Shown here piece by piece: positions 56,901 through 64,000 of a DNA stretch of 64,000 nucleotides. This DNA is from Euglena gracilis (taxonomy: Eukaryota > Euglenida > Euglenophyceae > Euglenales). Positions within the stretch are counted from its first letter, which is position 1. Each line of letters starts with the position of its first letter. The translations under genes were made by a program, and so were the position numbers. Location: positions 65,802,891-65,866,890 of the forward strand of contig CP154954.1 of NCBI GenBank assembly GCA_039621445.1, written 5' to 3'. Under the pieces are notes generated by a model. It did no database searches and was not told the origin of the DNA. It saw only the letters and a program-made list of their open reading frames with translations.

Positions 56901-59900
56901 GCATTCGCTTCCGAACCTATCAGGCGCCGTTTTCTGCCTTTTCTTTCCAGTTCACACAGAGGACGCAAAAATTCACAGACTCAAAAACCAACCGGAATAT
57001 CAAACTATTCAGCGGAAAATATGGTGAATTCTCCACAAGATCCCAAAATTGTACCCAAAATTGTGATCCTGCTGGGATTGAACTGGAGTGCATGCTCAAC
57101 CACAGAACCAACTGTCACTCTGGGGGGGGAGGGGTGGTAGGCAAACTGTATGGCAGCATGATTGTCATGATGCAAAAAAAAAAGGTCACGTGAAATCCAA
57201 AGTGGTGACCCTTTGAATGTGTCCAGGGGGGGGGGGGCGCCCCCTCCCGCCCCCCGGAGAGAACTGTCAGAACCGCTTGGCCAATGACACATTTTCCTAG
57301 CCACAGGAGATTGCCCCAACCCGGGGCTGGGAGGTTGCCTCGAATCGGAGGCGGCAGTTCCGGTCGGACCACCAGCTGCAGCGCTCCCTGCAGACGGAGG
57401 CGGCAGCGCTGAAGGAGGTGGCGGAGCAGGAGGCCGCCTTGAAGAAGGCGTCCCAGGAGGCGGACACCGCCCGTGGGCCGCATTTGTGTGGCAGACGATT
57501 TGTGCGATGTGCCACGTGTGATAAGTTTGTGCGTGCATGTGTTGGTGTGTGTGTGTCTGTGTAAATGTGTGTGTGTGTGTGTGTGTTTAAGGTTTTGCAG
57601 ACCCCTGGGGGGCGGGGGCTGCTGCCCCGATTTTGGTCCAGCCCACCTGCAGTGCGAAGCGAAAAATTTGAAACAGGTGTTCAAAAATGCCCAAAAATGG
57701 TGTTTGGGGGGTGGTTTTGGCGTTTTTGAGACATTGTCAGATTTGCTTTTTTTTTCAAAAACTGTTTTGCAGATCATTTTTTGGGCAATTCTCCGATTCC
57801 GGGCCAGCCCGGCGAAGCTCAGGTCCAGCCAGGGTCCAGCCCAGGGTTTGATATAAGGAGGGCGTACATGGTTTAGGTGGGGGGGTGTCCCCCCACCCCC
57901 CCCCCCCCTCTTGGCCCGCAGGGGGGGGTCCGGACCACCCCCCCCCACCTGCCAGGGGGGTCCGGACCGACCCTCGGGGGGGTTCCCGGGACCCCCCCAA
58001 AAAGGGTCAATTTTTTCCTCCAGCGCTTCGCGCCGAAATTTTTTTGCATTTTTGGCACATTTTTGCCCAAAAAGTGCCCAAAATGGCACTTTTGGTCGTT
58101 TTGGGGGGTCAAAAATTTTCGAAAATCGGTCACCCTGACCGCGCACCTGTTTAGGTGGGGGGGGGTGTCCCCCCACCCCCCCCCCCCTCCTGGCCCGCAG
58201 GGGGGGTCCGGACCACCCCCCCCACCTGTCCTTATATCGAACCCTGGTCCAGCCCCTCCTGGGGGGGGGGTCCTGGCCAGCCCAAACTTCCAGGCCCAGC
58301 AAACCCCATACATACCTTTAAGAGATGTGTGGTGTGTGTGTTCTGTTGTTTCGGGTGTGTGTGTTTGTGTGCAGTCAGTTGGCCCCCCCCCCGCTCCTAA
58401 CACAAAATTTGGCCCCCAAAGTTTTTAATTTGTATTCTTTGTCCCCTTTTTAACATTTCTGCCCGTTTTGGCCTTTTTTTGCGCATTGTCTGTCAAAAGT
58501 CTTGATATGCAAATTTGGCCCCTCACGGTTGGTCCCCAGCCTGACGTTCAATTGTAGGTTTTTTGGGGGTTTAGTGCCTGGGGGGAGGGCCTTTATTTGA
58601 AAAAGGGAGAGGCAAATCAGAATATGGAGTCTTCCATGGCTGCTTTTTTTCATTCCAGGTGCCGAGCACCATCTGCATTCTCACCTCCTCAATGCCACGT
58701 GCTTGCTGGGATTCAATGATAAGGCTGGGGTGGGGTCAGCCTTCACAACTTGAAGCGAGATTTTTGGACCAATTTAGTCCAAAATTTAGGTTTTTTTATT
58801 TTTTTCCCCAACTGAACGGCGATGCTGAACGATGCTGGGCGATGATGGACGATGCTGTTTTTTTTTTGTTTTTTCCCATTAATTCAAACCAATATTTTGA
58901 TTGCTTGAAACATCCTTTTCCACAAATGTTTGATGGTGTGCCGATTTTGGCCAACTTGGATAATATTTGTCAATTTGGGTTACTTTGGGCTAATTTGTGC
59001 CAATATGAGCAAGTTTATAGCATTTCAGGTCATTTTATACCATTTTGATTATTTAATGCCATTTTCTACCACATATGTGGTGATGATTGAACGTTCCGAC
59101 CATTTTCACCCATTTTCACTTGTTTGTGGTCATTTTTGGCTTAATTGGGGGTCATTTTGGGACATTGAACAAGTTCCTAAAACTCACAGATCTCGCATCG
59201 CCTTGCTCATTGAACACATTTGCAGAGGACGATTTGTGTGGAATGGTTACAGTCACAGACAGGATGCAGCAATTGTATTTGACGCAGCAGCTGCGGTAGA
59301 TGTCGGTGCTAGAGAGGTTGTGGTGTTGGAATCCATGCAGGCATTGGAATGGATGCAGGTGCTGGAGTGGATGCCGACACTGGGTGTGGATGGAGTGATG
59401 GAGGTATTGGAGTGGATGCAGGTGTTGGAGTTGCCTAGAAATTCTAGTGGCCAGTAAAATGACTAGCAGTGGACCCCCTGGGGTCCTTAGCAAAAGCCTG
59501 TTGACCAGAGGTGATCGATAAATGCCTCCAACGCCATGGCAAATGAGGCCTGGATGCAGGGACCCAGTTTTTTTTTAATTTCATTTGCTCCTAGGCCGAG
59601 ATCCGAGTGTTCAGGTCGTGTGTTTGTTTTAGTTTGCTATTTTGCTATTATTATTGTTTGTAATTTATTATTATAATTCCATCTTGAAGAAATGTTAGTT
59701 TCCTGAGATGCGCTGCACTCGCCATCCTGAACCATGTGCTAAAGAACGTCATGGCAGACGCGGCGGGGTGCATCTGCGCTGAGGGCTGGTTTCACACGCT
59801 TCTGGTGGCAAGAGGAACAGAGAAGAGAGCCATCACATTTCGAAAGACAACTCTGTGTGACACTGCTGATATCTGCTCTGAAGCGTGCTCCCTGTTCACC

Positions 59901-62900
59901 AAGTGTCCACAGAAAGCCAGTATTTGTGTACAGGTTTGAGGCGAGGAACACCACCAGGTTCAGGTTGGAAACGTCGCCCCTCCCCCTCCACAGCTGACCG
60001 TTGGGACACACCAGCGCACCACCCATCATCAGCATTTCACTAGGAAGTGGGAAAGTATGGAGCTTTGGGGGGAGCGGCACCCGATCGGGGGTTGACACGT
60101 CTGAAAATGTTTCCTGCCGATTTGGTTCACGGTCTGGCTACTCAGACATGCTCAGAATTCTTTTTGCCAGACTCTGTTGCAATGATGCTCCTCGTGGCAC
60201 CCAATCAGTTTTCTGTGATCGCTGGGAGCCACGAGAGGGCGGCCGCGCCGGCCCCCAGTCCCACCTCTACCTCCAGACCTTGGCCCCTGCGGGCACGCCC
60301 GCCGACCTCCTCCAGGCCACGGAGTGCCTGGAGCGCGGTATTGCGTGGTGCCGCAAGCGGCCAGGCTGTGTTTTAGGGCGTGGCCGAACCCAAGGGTGTT
60401 TGCCTGGCCGTGCCCCCCCCCCCGAAGGGGTGAAGGGGTGTATGGCACGTTGGCACAAATGGCTTATGGAGGGGGCCGTTTGCCCCAAATTGGGTCCTGC
60501 GGGCCACATGTTCCGACCCCTGCAGGTGGGTCAAATTCCGCCTGGACGCGGCAGGCACTGCTGCGCATCGCGGCGGGCAAGTATTCCCCGCCGAGGGCGT
60601 CTTTGCTACAACAGCGTTTTCTTTCAATTTTGTCTTTTTAGTGTTTTTTCTGAATTTCAACCCGAAGGCTCTTCTGGAACCACCCCAAGGCAGGCTTAAA
60701 GGGAATCCCAGAAACCTTAAAGGCGGCGGGGGGGGGGGTCAGTCACCATCATGCCATCCCATTTTTCGGGCAGCGTCGTTGCCAAGTTTCATGGTGGGTG
60801 GGATATCGCCCCCCCCCCCCTAACAGGCCATCTTGTTCAGCCCTGCCCTCTGGGGGAAGAAGGCGGTCAAAAGAACGAGTGTGCAATACAGCATCAAAGG
60901 AGGCTTTTGAATTATTATTGGGGGAGCATCAGATGGAGGTGTGGGGAGAATATTGAGAACACATTGAGATCTATCAATGAAAGTCAAAAATGTTTCGCGA
61001 TACCAAATAGGGTAACAGGAGTGAAGTGAAGTGAAGGACAGGCAGTATTGGATTTGTTGTTAGAGCCGCCGGATGCGAGATGTACATATTGGATAGAGGA
61101 CAGCCAGGATGTGGGAAGTCATTTTTGTTTATTCATTGACAAGGAAGGGATAACAGCATGGGATTTTCCATTGAATTTCAGTTTTGAGGATAAGGATAAG
61201 GTTGCAAATGTGATGGAGAAGTTCTCAGACTTTGGTGAAATAATATCATCATCAAACTAGTATGGAGGTTCAAGAAAGCTTATAAGAGGACACTGTGTTG
61301 TGTTTTCAAACAGTAGTGCTGGAAGAGTTGCGTCACAGGGATATAGTTGAGATAATAATTGAGGGAGGCAATTATAAGATAAAAAAAAAGTGGAAAATGT
61401 TAAGTGAAAAAAGGGTTAAGGTCAGAGTGACAGGACGTGTATGGTCCGGGTAGGATGGGAAGGAAAAGTGTGAGTGATGGGAAAGGATGGTCTGTGAGTG
61501 AAGGGTTGGAAGTGTGAGTGTTTGTTGGGCAAGAAAAGTCATAATGATATTAAACGAATTTGCCTTCACTGGCAGCTAACCCTAACCCAGGGATAGATGA
61601 GAAGCCCTTCGGTTTTGAGTGGTGGTGGGGGGGTATCCCTACCCTAACCCAGTTTCTTTCTGCCCTTCGTTGGTGCTGAATTTAGGTGGCACCAGCTGGG
61701 ATAGAATTTCCCAGAGGAGGAAGATCTTCCCCTTTGGTTGGCGGGGCTGGGACTCGACTGGGGATCTCCAGAAGGACATTCATCAGCCCCACAATCCATT
61801 TGGTTGACATTTCCCAAAAAATCACACGGATTTGTGCTGCAAATTTTCAGGTTATGAAAATAATAATAATCTCAAGAACTTAATTTTGCCTCATTTTGTA
61901 AATCCTTGTTTCCTGAAAAAAAATTTGATTTTTGGGAGCCGGTGGTTTTCCACTGGACCCACCCAGACCCCCTGGTGAGGGTCTGCCCGAAGGCTGTTTG
62001 GACGGTTCTCCGGCTGCCCCTCCTCAGTGCCCTCTCCCCGCAGCTGTGCGACGTGGACCTCGTCGACTTCGGCCACCGCCTGCTGCAAGGCCGGCCCATC
62101 GAGGCGGCGTTCCCCGCCAGGGCCGGCTTGGCCCAGACCCCGGCAGTTCTGCCGGTTTCGGCGAGCCGCCAGGATGTTCTGGGCTGAACAGGAACCCTGT
62201 GGGTGGTGGGCGGGGGGGGGGGGTCGGCCACCACCCACCCCAGGTCCACTGGGGTGTCCCCCCCGCCCTCAAGTTGGGCAGGCCCCCCAGTCACGGTTGG
62301 GTTGCCGTGGGAGGTTGGCTCACGTTTGGCTGGCCGGCTGCGGCCGACCGCGGCTGGCGCAGCCAGCCACGGCCAGCCAAGCTCCTTCAGCTCGGCTGAC
62401 TGGTTGGAATTTGGCCGCGGCCCGCCGCTTTTCCCACCAACAGAGAGACACGTCCTTCTGTGGTTGGATCGTCTTCGGCCGCGGCCAGCCTCAACCCCGA
62501 GTGGGTTTCGGGCGGTCGACCCGGTGGGCAGTCGATTCGACCGCCCATGGTTGAAAGCTCTGGCCGGAGAAAATTTTGAACTTGTTGGCGGCGGCCGGCC
62601 AACTAAATGCAATCCAGCCCCCCCCCCCCAGGCCAATGGTGTCGTCCAGCGCTGGAGGAACCCATCCCTGACCGGGCCGTTGGACGTCTCCCCTATCTCC
62701 CCTTCCTCCAATTCCAGGCCCTCCATCGATCAAGTTGTCTCGTTGGACCCTCTCTTGTGCGAAATCGACGGGAGGAGGCCTCATTGTTACCTCCAGCTTC
62801 TATTTTTGGTGAATGCCCCGCAATGGTTTTAAAGATGGTCAGATGATGCATGGGTTGTTGGTTGACCCTCCAACCCATATATACCAGGGGGGGGGGAAAT

Positions 62901-64000
62901 TGATATCCGCAATTTTTCCGCAATTTCCGCAATTTTCCGCAATTTCCGCAATTTTCCGCAATTTTCCGCAATTTTTCCGCAATTTCCGCAATTTTTCCGC
63001 AATTTTTCACCATTTTTTTGAAGAATTTTTTTCCCCACCACCGAAGATGGAAGATGCAATGAGTTCAAGCCATTCTTCAAATGGATCAACAGGTGTGCTA
63101 TTGTGTTTTGTTGTTCCCCCCCAGTTTACCAATTTTTCTCACAGGTGCACCACTGGTCACAGGATTGGGTGCGTCCCACCTGTGCAAAGAACATCAAGCG
63201 TGTTGATTTGTGCTCGCCTGCATCGACGTGGGTGTTGCGGTGTTCTGAACCTCATAATTGAAAATTTTCCAAGTCCCCTGAAGCAGAAATGTGTATACCG
63301 GATATCAATTTTTCCGCAATTTTTCCGCAATTTCCGCAATTTTTCCGCAATTTTCCCGCAATTTTTCCGAAGGCTTCCGATATCAATTCCCCCCCCCCTG
63401 ATATACATGCTTATATATAGTATATGCTGAACAATCTGCGGTTCCCTGATTGCTGTTATTTTCTTTGTTTTTTTGGATTGCGCAAATACACACACACACA
63501 CAAACAGCTGTTTGTGTTTATTTATCCACCCTCCAAACCCGGAAGTTAGCATTCACCTTCCCACCCCAAATGTTCACCTCCACATCATTGAATTGTCCCA
63601 GAGGCATGATGACAGCATTTTTTGCTCCCCATTTAATGTTCTGGGGTTGCCTGTGCATTTATTTATGTGCGTGGGTTTTAGACAGGAAAAACAGTCCTGT
63701 CTGAATCTGCCCACGCCTTGCTTGAGCCGAGGCCGCCCGCCACGCTGTGCTGGAGAACGCGCTCACCAACGCCCACCGCCACGGCCACCCGACCGACCCC
63801 AACCTCCGCTTCACCGCGACCCTCACCTCCCTATCCCACCACACCCCTGGCCCCCGCCCCAGGGTTCCATATAAGGAGGGTGAACAGGTTAATAGAGGGG
63901 TTGTCCCCCCCCTCCTGGACCGGAGGGGGGGTCCAGACCATATGATTGCCTAAGGTGTGTCCGACCCCCCCTCCCTGGGTGGGGTGACTGACTGGGTTTT
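45351..64000 (+). CDS. HK-B: second hybrid histidine kinase gene, truncated by window end, 15 recognised exons
   Basis: Same exon order as HK-A, from the FSDPEMEP exon to the ATPase N-box. The ATPase end and any receiver lie outside the window. Conserved exons differ mostly at third positions, while introns share almost nothing except dispersed elements. The duplication is therefore old and both copies have been under selection. Intron positions mostly agree with HK-A. Differences are the missing intron at LLAGG and a shifted intron in the RKR codons. Exons upstream of 45351 are not identified. Confidence 0.85.
46680..47050. repeat. Element R: GAATAGAAGCCCCC words
   Basis: gaatagaagcccccggggg, gggcttctattcggggggg and gggcctactattcaggg words in both orientations, about 100 bp before HK-B exon 2. 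Confidence 0.55.
47141..47216 (+). CDS. HK-B exon 2: RCVLYGWFRHPDLLFG
   Basis: Follows tttcacctgtag; reads LECLAEGVPLRCVLYGWFRH, PDLLF. If exon 1 ends at AG/GTGG, the phase to this exon is wrong under GT-AG rules. The intron ends carry GGTGGT and ACCACT, which are complementary and suggest that true edges lie a few bases away. Confidence 0.65.
47320..47440. repeat. GGAATAGAAT-type repeat
   Basis: Degenerate tandem of ggaatggaatggc / agaatagaatcc. Confidence 0.7.
47710..47768 (+). CDS. HK-B exon 3: membrane helix FIPFGGILFVVVTMHL
   Basis: Reads QFIPFGGILFVVVTMHLPSL, RP; partner of HK-A exon 3. The preceding intron has GCAGACACCGC near its start and gcggtgtccc near its end, which are complementary. 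Edges are approximate. Confidence 0.7.
47873..47950. repeat. TA microsatellite
   Basis: About 75 bp of TA, between HK-B exons 3 and 4. Confidence 0.95.
48195..48290 (+). CDS. HK-B exon 4: putative membrane helix HLFFVVCWVQATAA
   Basis: DNA similarity to HK-A 19021-19105. The more helix-like frame reads SGYCQLTPHLFFVVCWVQAT, AASAG; another open frame reads LPADPTFIFCCVLGAGH. Frame and edges are uncertain. Confidence 0.45.
48480..49740. other. Unassigned open frames on both strands in a long intron
   Basis: Plus strand 49447-49701 (MGQFWFDDMHQGKVDTEG..., Ala-rich) and overlapping minus strand 49676-49359. A minus-strand stretch near 49050-48950 is Lys/Arg-rich. No motif and no counterpart in HK-A, so coding status is undecided. 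Confidence 0.25.
49775..52197. mobile_element. Family X element 2 with nested insertion
   Basis: Ends CAGGCACCTATAG / CTATAGGTGCCTG, flanked by GTCAGGGT (49767-49774 and 52198-52205). Runs of TAAAATGGCC lie near both ends. An AT-rich insert at about 50225-50610 has no match in X1 and produces a 120-residue frame without motif. The nested element is at 50873-51935. Confidence 0.85.
50873..51935. mobile_element. Element V: CAATTGACGCCCCCGGG words, nested in X2
   Basis: Left CCCGCCCCCCCCCGGGCAAT, right ATTGCCCGGGGGGGGGCGGG; flanked by GGGTA on both sides. X1 has uninterrupted tatgggtgtaaattaagat here, giving the empty site. It contains three near-identical copies of a block with gatgtttgtgaactttcttt, starting near 51033, 51293 and 51611. 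Confidence 0.85.
52505..52745. repeat. GAGGAGGCT / GAGCCTCCTC hairpin array
   Basis: Starts gggagttaccataggaggag, resembling the left end of element M (gggttacggtgggaggatgc). The word is GGAGGCT in place of GGATGCT. Confidence 0.5.
53319..53452 (+). CDS. HK-B exon 5: FFIICWMAASVHLYSEEELE
   Basis: Follows ttcatctgtcag; reads GGLPANFFIICWMAASVHLY, SEEELELARGGALAEVFAVL, Q. Partner of HK-A exon 5. It sits in CA-rich intron sequence. Confidence 0.7.
53706..53830. repeat. 125-bp near-perfect palindrome
   Basis: Arms 53706-53766 and 53770-53830 (61 bp, one mismatch) around a 3-bp spacer. Arm words: ggattaggtgggtaggtggg, gaaccaaagggggggtgggg. Confidence 0.9.
54142..54196 (+). CDS. HK-B exon 6: ATLQAYVGVQLGRKYLW
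   Basis: Reads VATLQAYVGVQLGRKYLW and ends in CTGTGG; the next exon is preceded by CTATGG. Partner of HK-A exon 6. The following intron contains a 13-copy minisatellite. Confidence 0.75.
54374..54789 (+). repeat. 32-bp minisatellite, 13 copies
   Basis: Unit contains aatacaggagcatgtgtgag and tgtttatgcag; copies are almost identical. Lies in the intron between HK-B exons 6 and 7. Confidence 0.95.
55107..55293. mobile_element. TIR element K (TACCCCCC ... CCAATGAACGCCC)
   Basis: Left TACCCCCCAAGC plus AAGCCCAATGAACG; right GTTCATTGGGCTTGGGGG ending GGTA. Internal direct repeats of gttcggaccgtctagattgt. Confidence 0.65.
55424..55525 (+). CDS. HK-B exon 7: membrane helix ALVFNYLQLDLLMFLG
   Basis: 34 codons, LHALVFNYLQLDLLMFLGIT, WMSIFVFCSVPAIR; exactly the length of HK-A exon 7. 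Confidence 0.85.
56339..56464 (+). CDS. HK-B exon 8: two helices, SLWIVAYSSPLLAGG..LNYYMMLP
   Basis: Reads SLWIVAYSSPLLAGGVVEAL, GFSIVFVFYTLGLNYYMMLP, TS. It is one uninterrupted exon, where HK-A has an intron of about 1 kb after LLAGGM. This gives the empty-site comparison for that intron. Confidence 0.85.
57307..57472 (+). CDS. HK-B exon 9: coiled-coil linker
   Basis: Follows ttcctagccacag; reads EIAPTRGWEVASNRRRQFRS, DHQLQRSLQTEAAALKEVAE, QEAALKKASQEADTA. Nearly identical to HK-A exon 10. Ends at GCCC in phase 1. Confidence 0.8.
57841..58250. repeat. Element with inverted GGTGGGGG / TATAAGGAGGG ends
   Basis: gggtttgatataaggaggg at 57846 and gtccttatatcgaaccctgg at 58228 are inverted copies. 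Both ends carry gtccccccacc and ggggtccggaccacc. CGCTTCGCGCCG lies inside. Related starts occur at 32100 and 63862. Confidence 0.65.
58800..59460. repeat. Family Y copy 3 with GATGCTGG repeats
   Basis: gatgctgggcgatgatgg at 58830, ttgggctaatttgtgccaa at 58986, and a GGAATGGATGCAGGTGCTG repeat at 59330-59440. Echoes the 1.5-5.3 kb region on a smaller scale. Confidence 0.55.
59719..59774 (+). CDS. HK-B exon 10: H-box helix LAILNHVLKNVMADAAGCI
   Basis: Joined GCC C/TC GCC ATC gives ADTALAILNHVLKNV. The open frame continues to a good-looking donor at 59937 (tgtacag/gtttga), but that tail has no counterpart in HK-A. The intron before it begins GTGGGCCGCATTT and ends AGATGCGCTGCAC; 9 of 13 positions are complementary. 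Confidence 0.8.
60265..60360 (+). CDS. HK-B exon 11: LLQATECLERGIAWCRKR
   Basis: Reads LYLQTLAPAGTPADLLQATE, CLERGIAWCRKR. Partner of HK-A exon 12 plus the first codons of exon 13. Ends at AAGCGG before a 191-bp intron. Confidence 0.8.
60552..60596 (+). CDS. HK-B exon 12: RQALLRIAAGKYSPPR remainder
   Basis: Joined to exon 11 it reads RKR-QALLRIAAGKYSPPR. The intron (60361-60551) starts CCAGGC and ends GCCTGG plus ACGCGG; the flanking exon has AAGCGG. Confidence 0.8.
61029..61260 (+). other. Unassigned open frame (~75 residues) in a purine-rich intron block
   Basis: From the stop at 61027 the frame reads EGQAVLDLLLEPPDARCTYW, IEDSQDVGSHFCLFIDKEG, then FEDKDKVANVMEKFSDFGEI, to TAG at 61258. 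The mix of acidic, aromatic and aliphatic residues looks protein-like, with no ATG and no paralogue in HK-A. The surrounding 60.85-61.56 kb is richer in A and G than its neighbours. It could be a captured gene fragment. Confidence 0.35.
62044..62118 (+). CDS. HK-B exon 13: LCDVDLVDFGHRLLQGRPIE
   Basis: Follows ctctccccgcag; reads LCDVDLVDFGHRLLQGRPIE, AAFP. Partner of HK-A exon 14. Confidence 0.8.
62725..62766 (+). CDS. HK-B exon 14: IDQVVSLDPLLCEI
   Basis: 14 codons, partner of HK-A exon 15. The preceding intron begins near CCAGGGCCGG and ends near CCAGGCCCT, complementary. Confidence 0.75.
62877..63408. mobile_element. TIR element L (ATATACCAGGGGGGGGGG)
   Basis: Left ATATACCAGGGGGGGGGG then AAATTGATATC; right GATATCAATTCCCCCCC, ending CCTGATATAC. 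Inverted ends of about 28 bp. Interior is CCGCAATTTTTCCGCAATTT repeats at both sides. It lies in the intron between HK-B exons 14 and 15. Confidence 0.75.
63747..63840 (+). CDS. HK-B exon 15: ATPase N-box ENALTNAHRHGHP (last exon seen)
   Basis: Reads VLENALTNAHRHGHPTDPNL, RFTATL. Sequence after about 63840 turns into an intron element (gttccatataaggaggg..., poly-C). The gene continues past the window. Confidence 0.85.
63855..64000. repeat. Intron element start at window end
   Basis: agggttccatataaggaggg then poly-C/G and ggggggggtccagacc, as at 57846 and 32098. Truncated by the window. Confidence 0.45.

Noticed and set aside
57115-58302. 395-residue minus-strand frame
   Set aside because: Runs over G/C runs and the shadow of HK-B exon 9; Gly/Pro-rich without a domain.
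59775-59936. Extension of HK-B H-box exon to a good donor at 59937
   Set aside because: No similarity to the corresponding HK-A sequence, and it would insert about 54 residues between the two DHp helices.
61575-61650. CCCTAACCC words suggesting a telomere remnant
   Set aside because: Only two isolated copies of ctaaccctaacccag type.

Overview
This is nuclear DNA of a protist, probably a microbial alga or flagellate. The evidence is many short exons (about 40-200 bp) separated by introns of 0.1-5 kb, very abundant microsatellites and poly-G/poly-C runs, and genes for a membrane-bound hybrid histidine kinase, a class absent from animals. The species cannot be named from the sequence. The intron architecture resembles the nonconventional introns of euglenids or the introners reported in dinoflagellates and some other algae. 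That comparison is inference.

Coding content: I recognise two tandem, same-strand paralogues of one hybrid histidine kinase. HK-A runs from before 9.2 kb to a stop at 37811; I recover 22 exons (about 680 residues). HK-B starts somewhere after 37.8 kb, is recognisable from 45351, and runs off the window inside its ATPase domain (15 exons recovered). The order in both is: an N-terminal FSDPEMEP segment, several membrane helices, a coiled-coil/linker exon, the dimerisation and phospho-acceptor helix (LNHVLKN), a second DHp exon (TECLERG..WC / RQALLRI), LLQGRPIEA, and the ATPase N-box (ENALTNAHRHGHP). HK-A continues through the end of the ATPase lobe to a complete receiver domain (IDDSAVARRLL, ILD, CIRSAN, GKDV). 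The paralogues were paired exon by exon, and most differences fall at synonymous sites.

Introns: at several junctions no GT-AG choice keeps the conserved frame. Cutting at short direct repeats, with complementary sequences at the two intron ends, gives an uninterrupted protein. One HK-A intron (23141-24188) is absent from HK-B and has a 10-bp target duplication with a 12-bp inverted repeat. This is the strongest sign in the window of a transposon-like system that makes introns.

Non-coding layout: 0-9 kb holds a 3.5-kb higher-order minisatellite (1.8-5.35 kb) and several inverted-repeat elements. The remaining DNA is intron or intergenic DNA filled with small terminal-inverted-repeat elements. 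Many have ends made of long C/G runs (TACCCC...GGGGTA), and each family carries its own repeated word. Family X is present in three copies with 8-10 bp target duplications, and one copy carries a nested insertion. Apart from the two kinases only weak, unassigned open frames were seen. No tRNA, rRNA or CRISPR was found.
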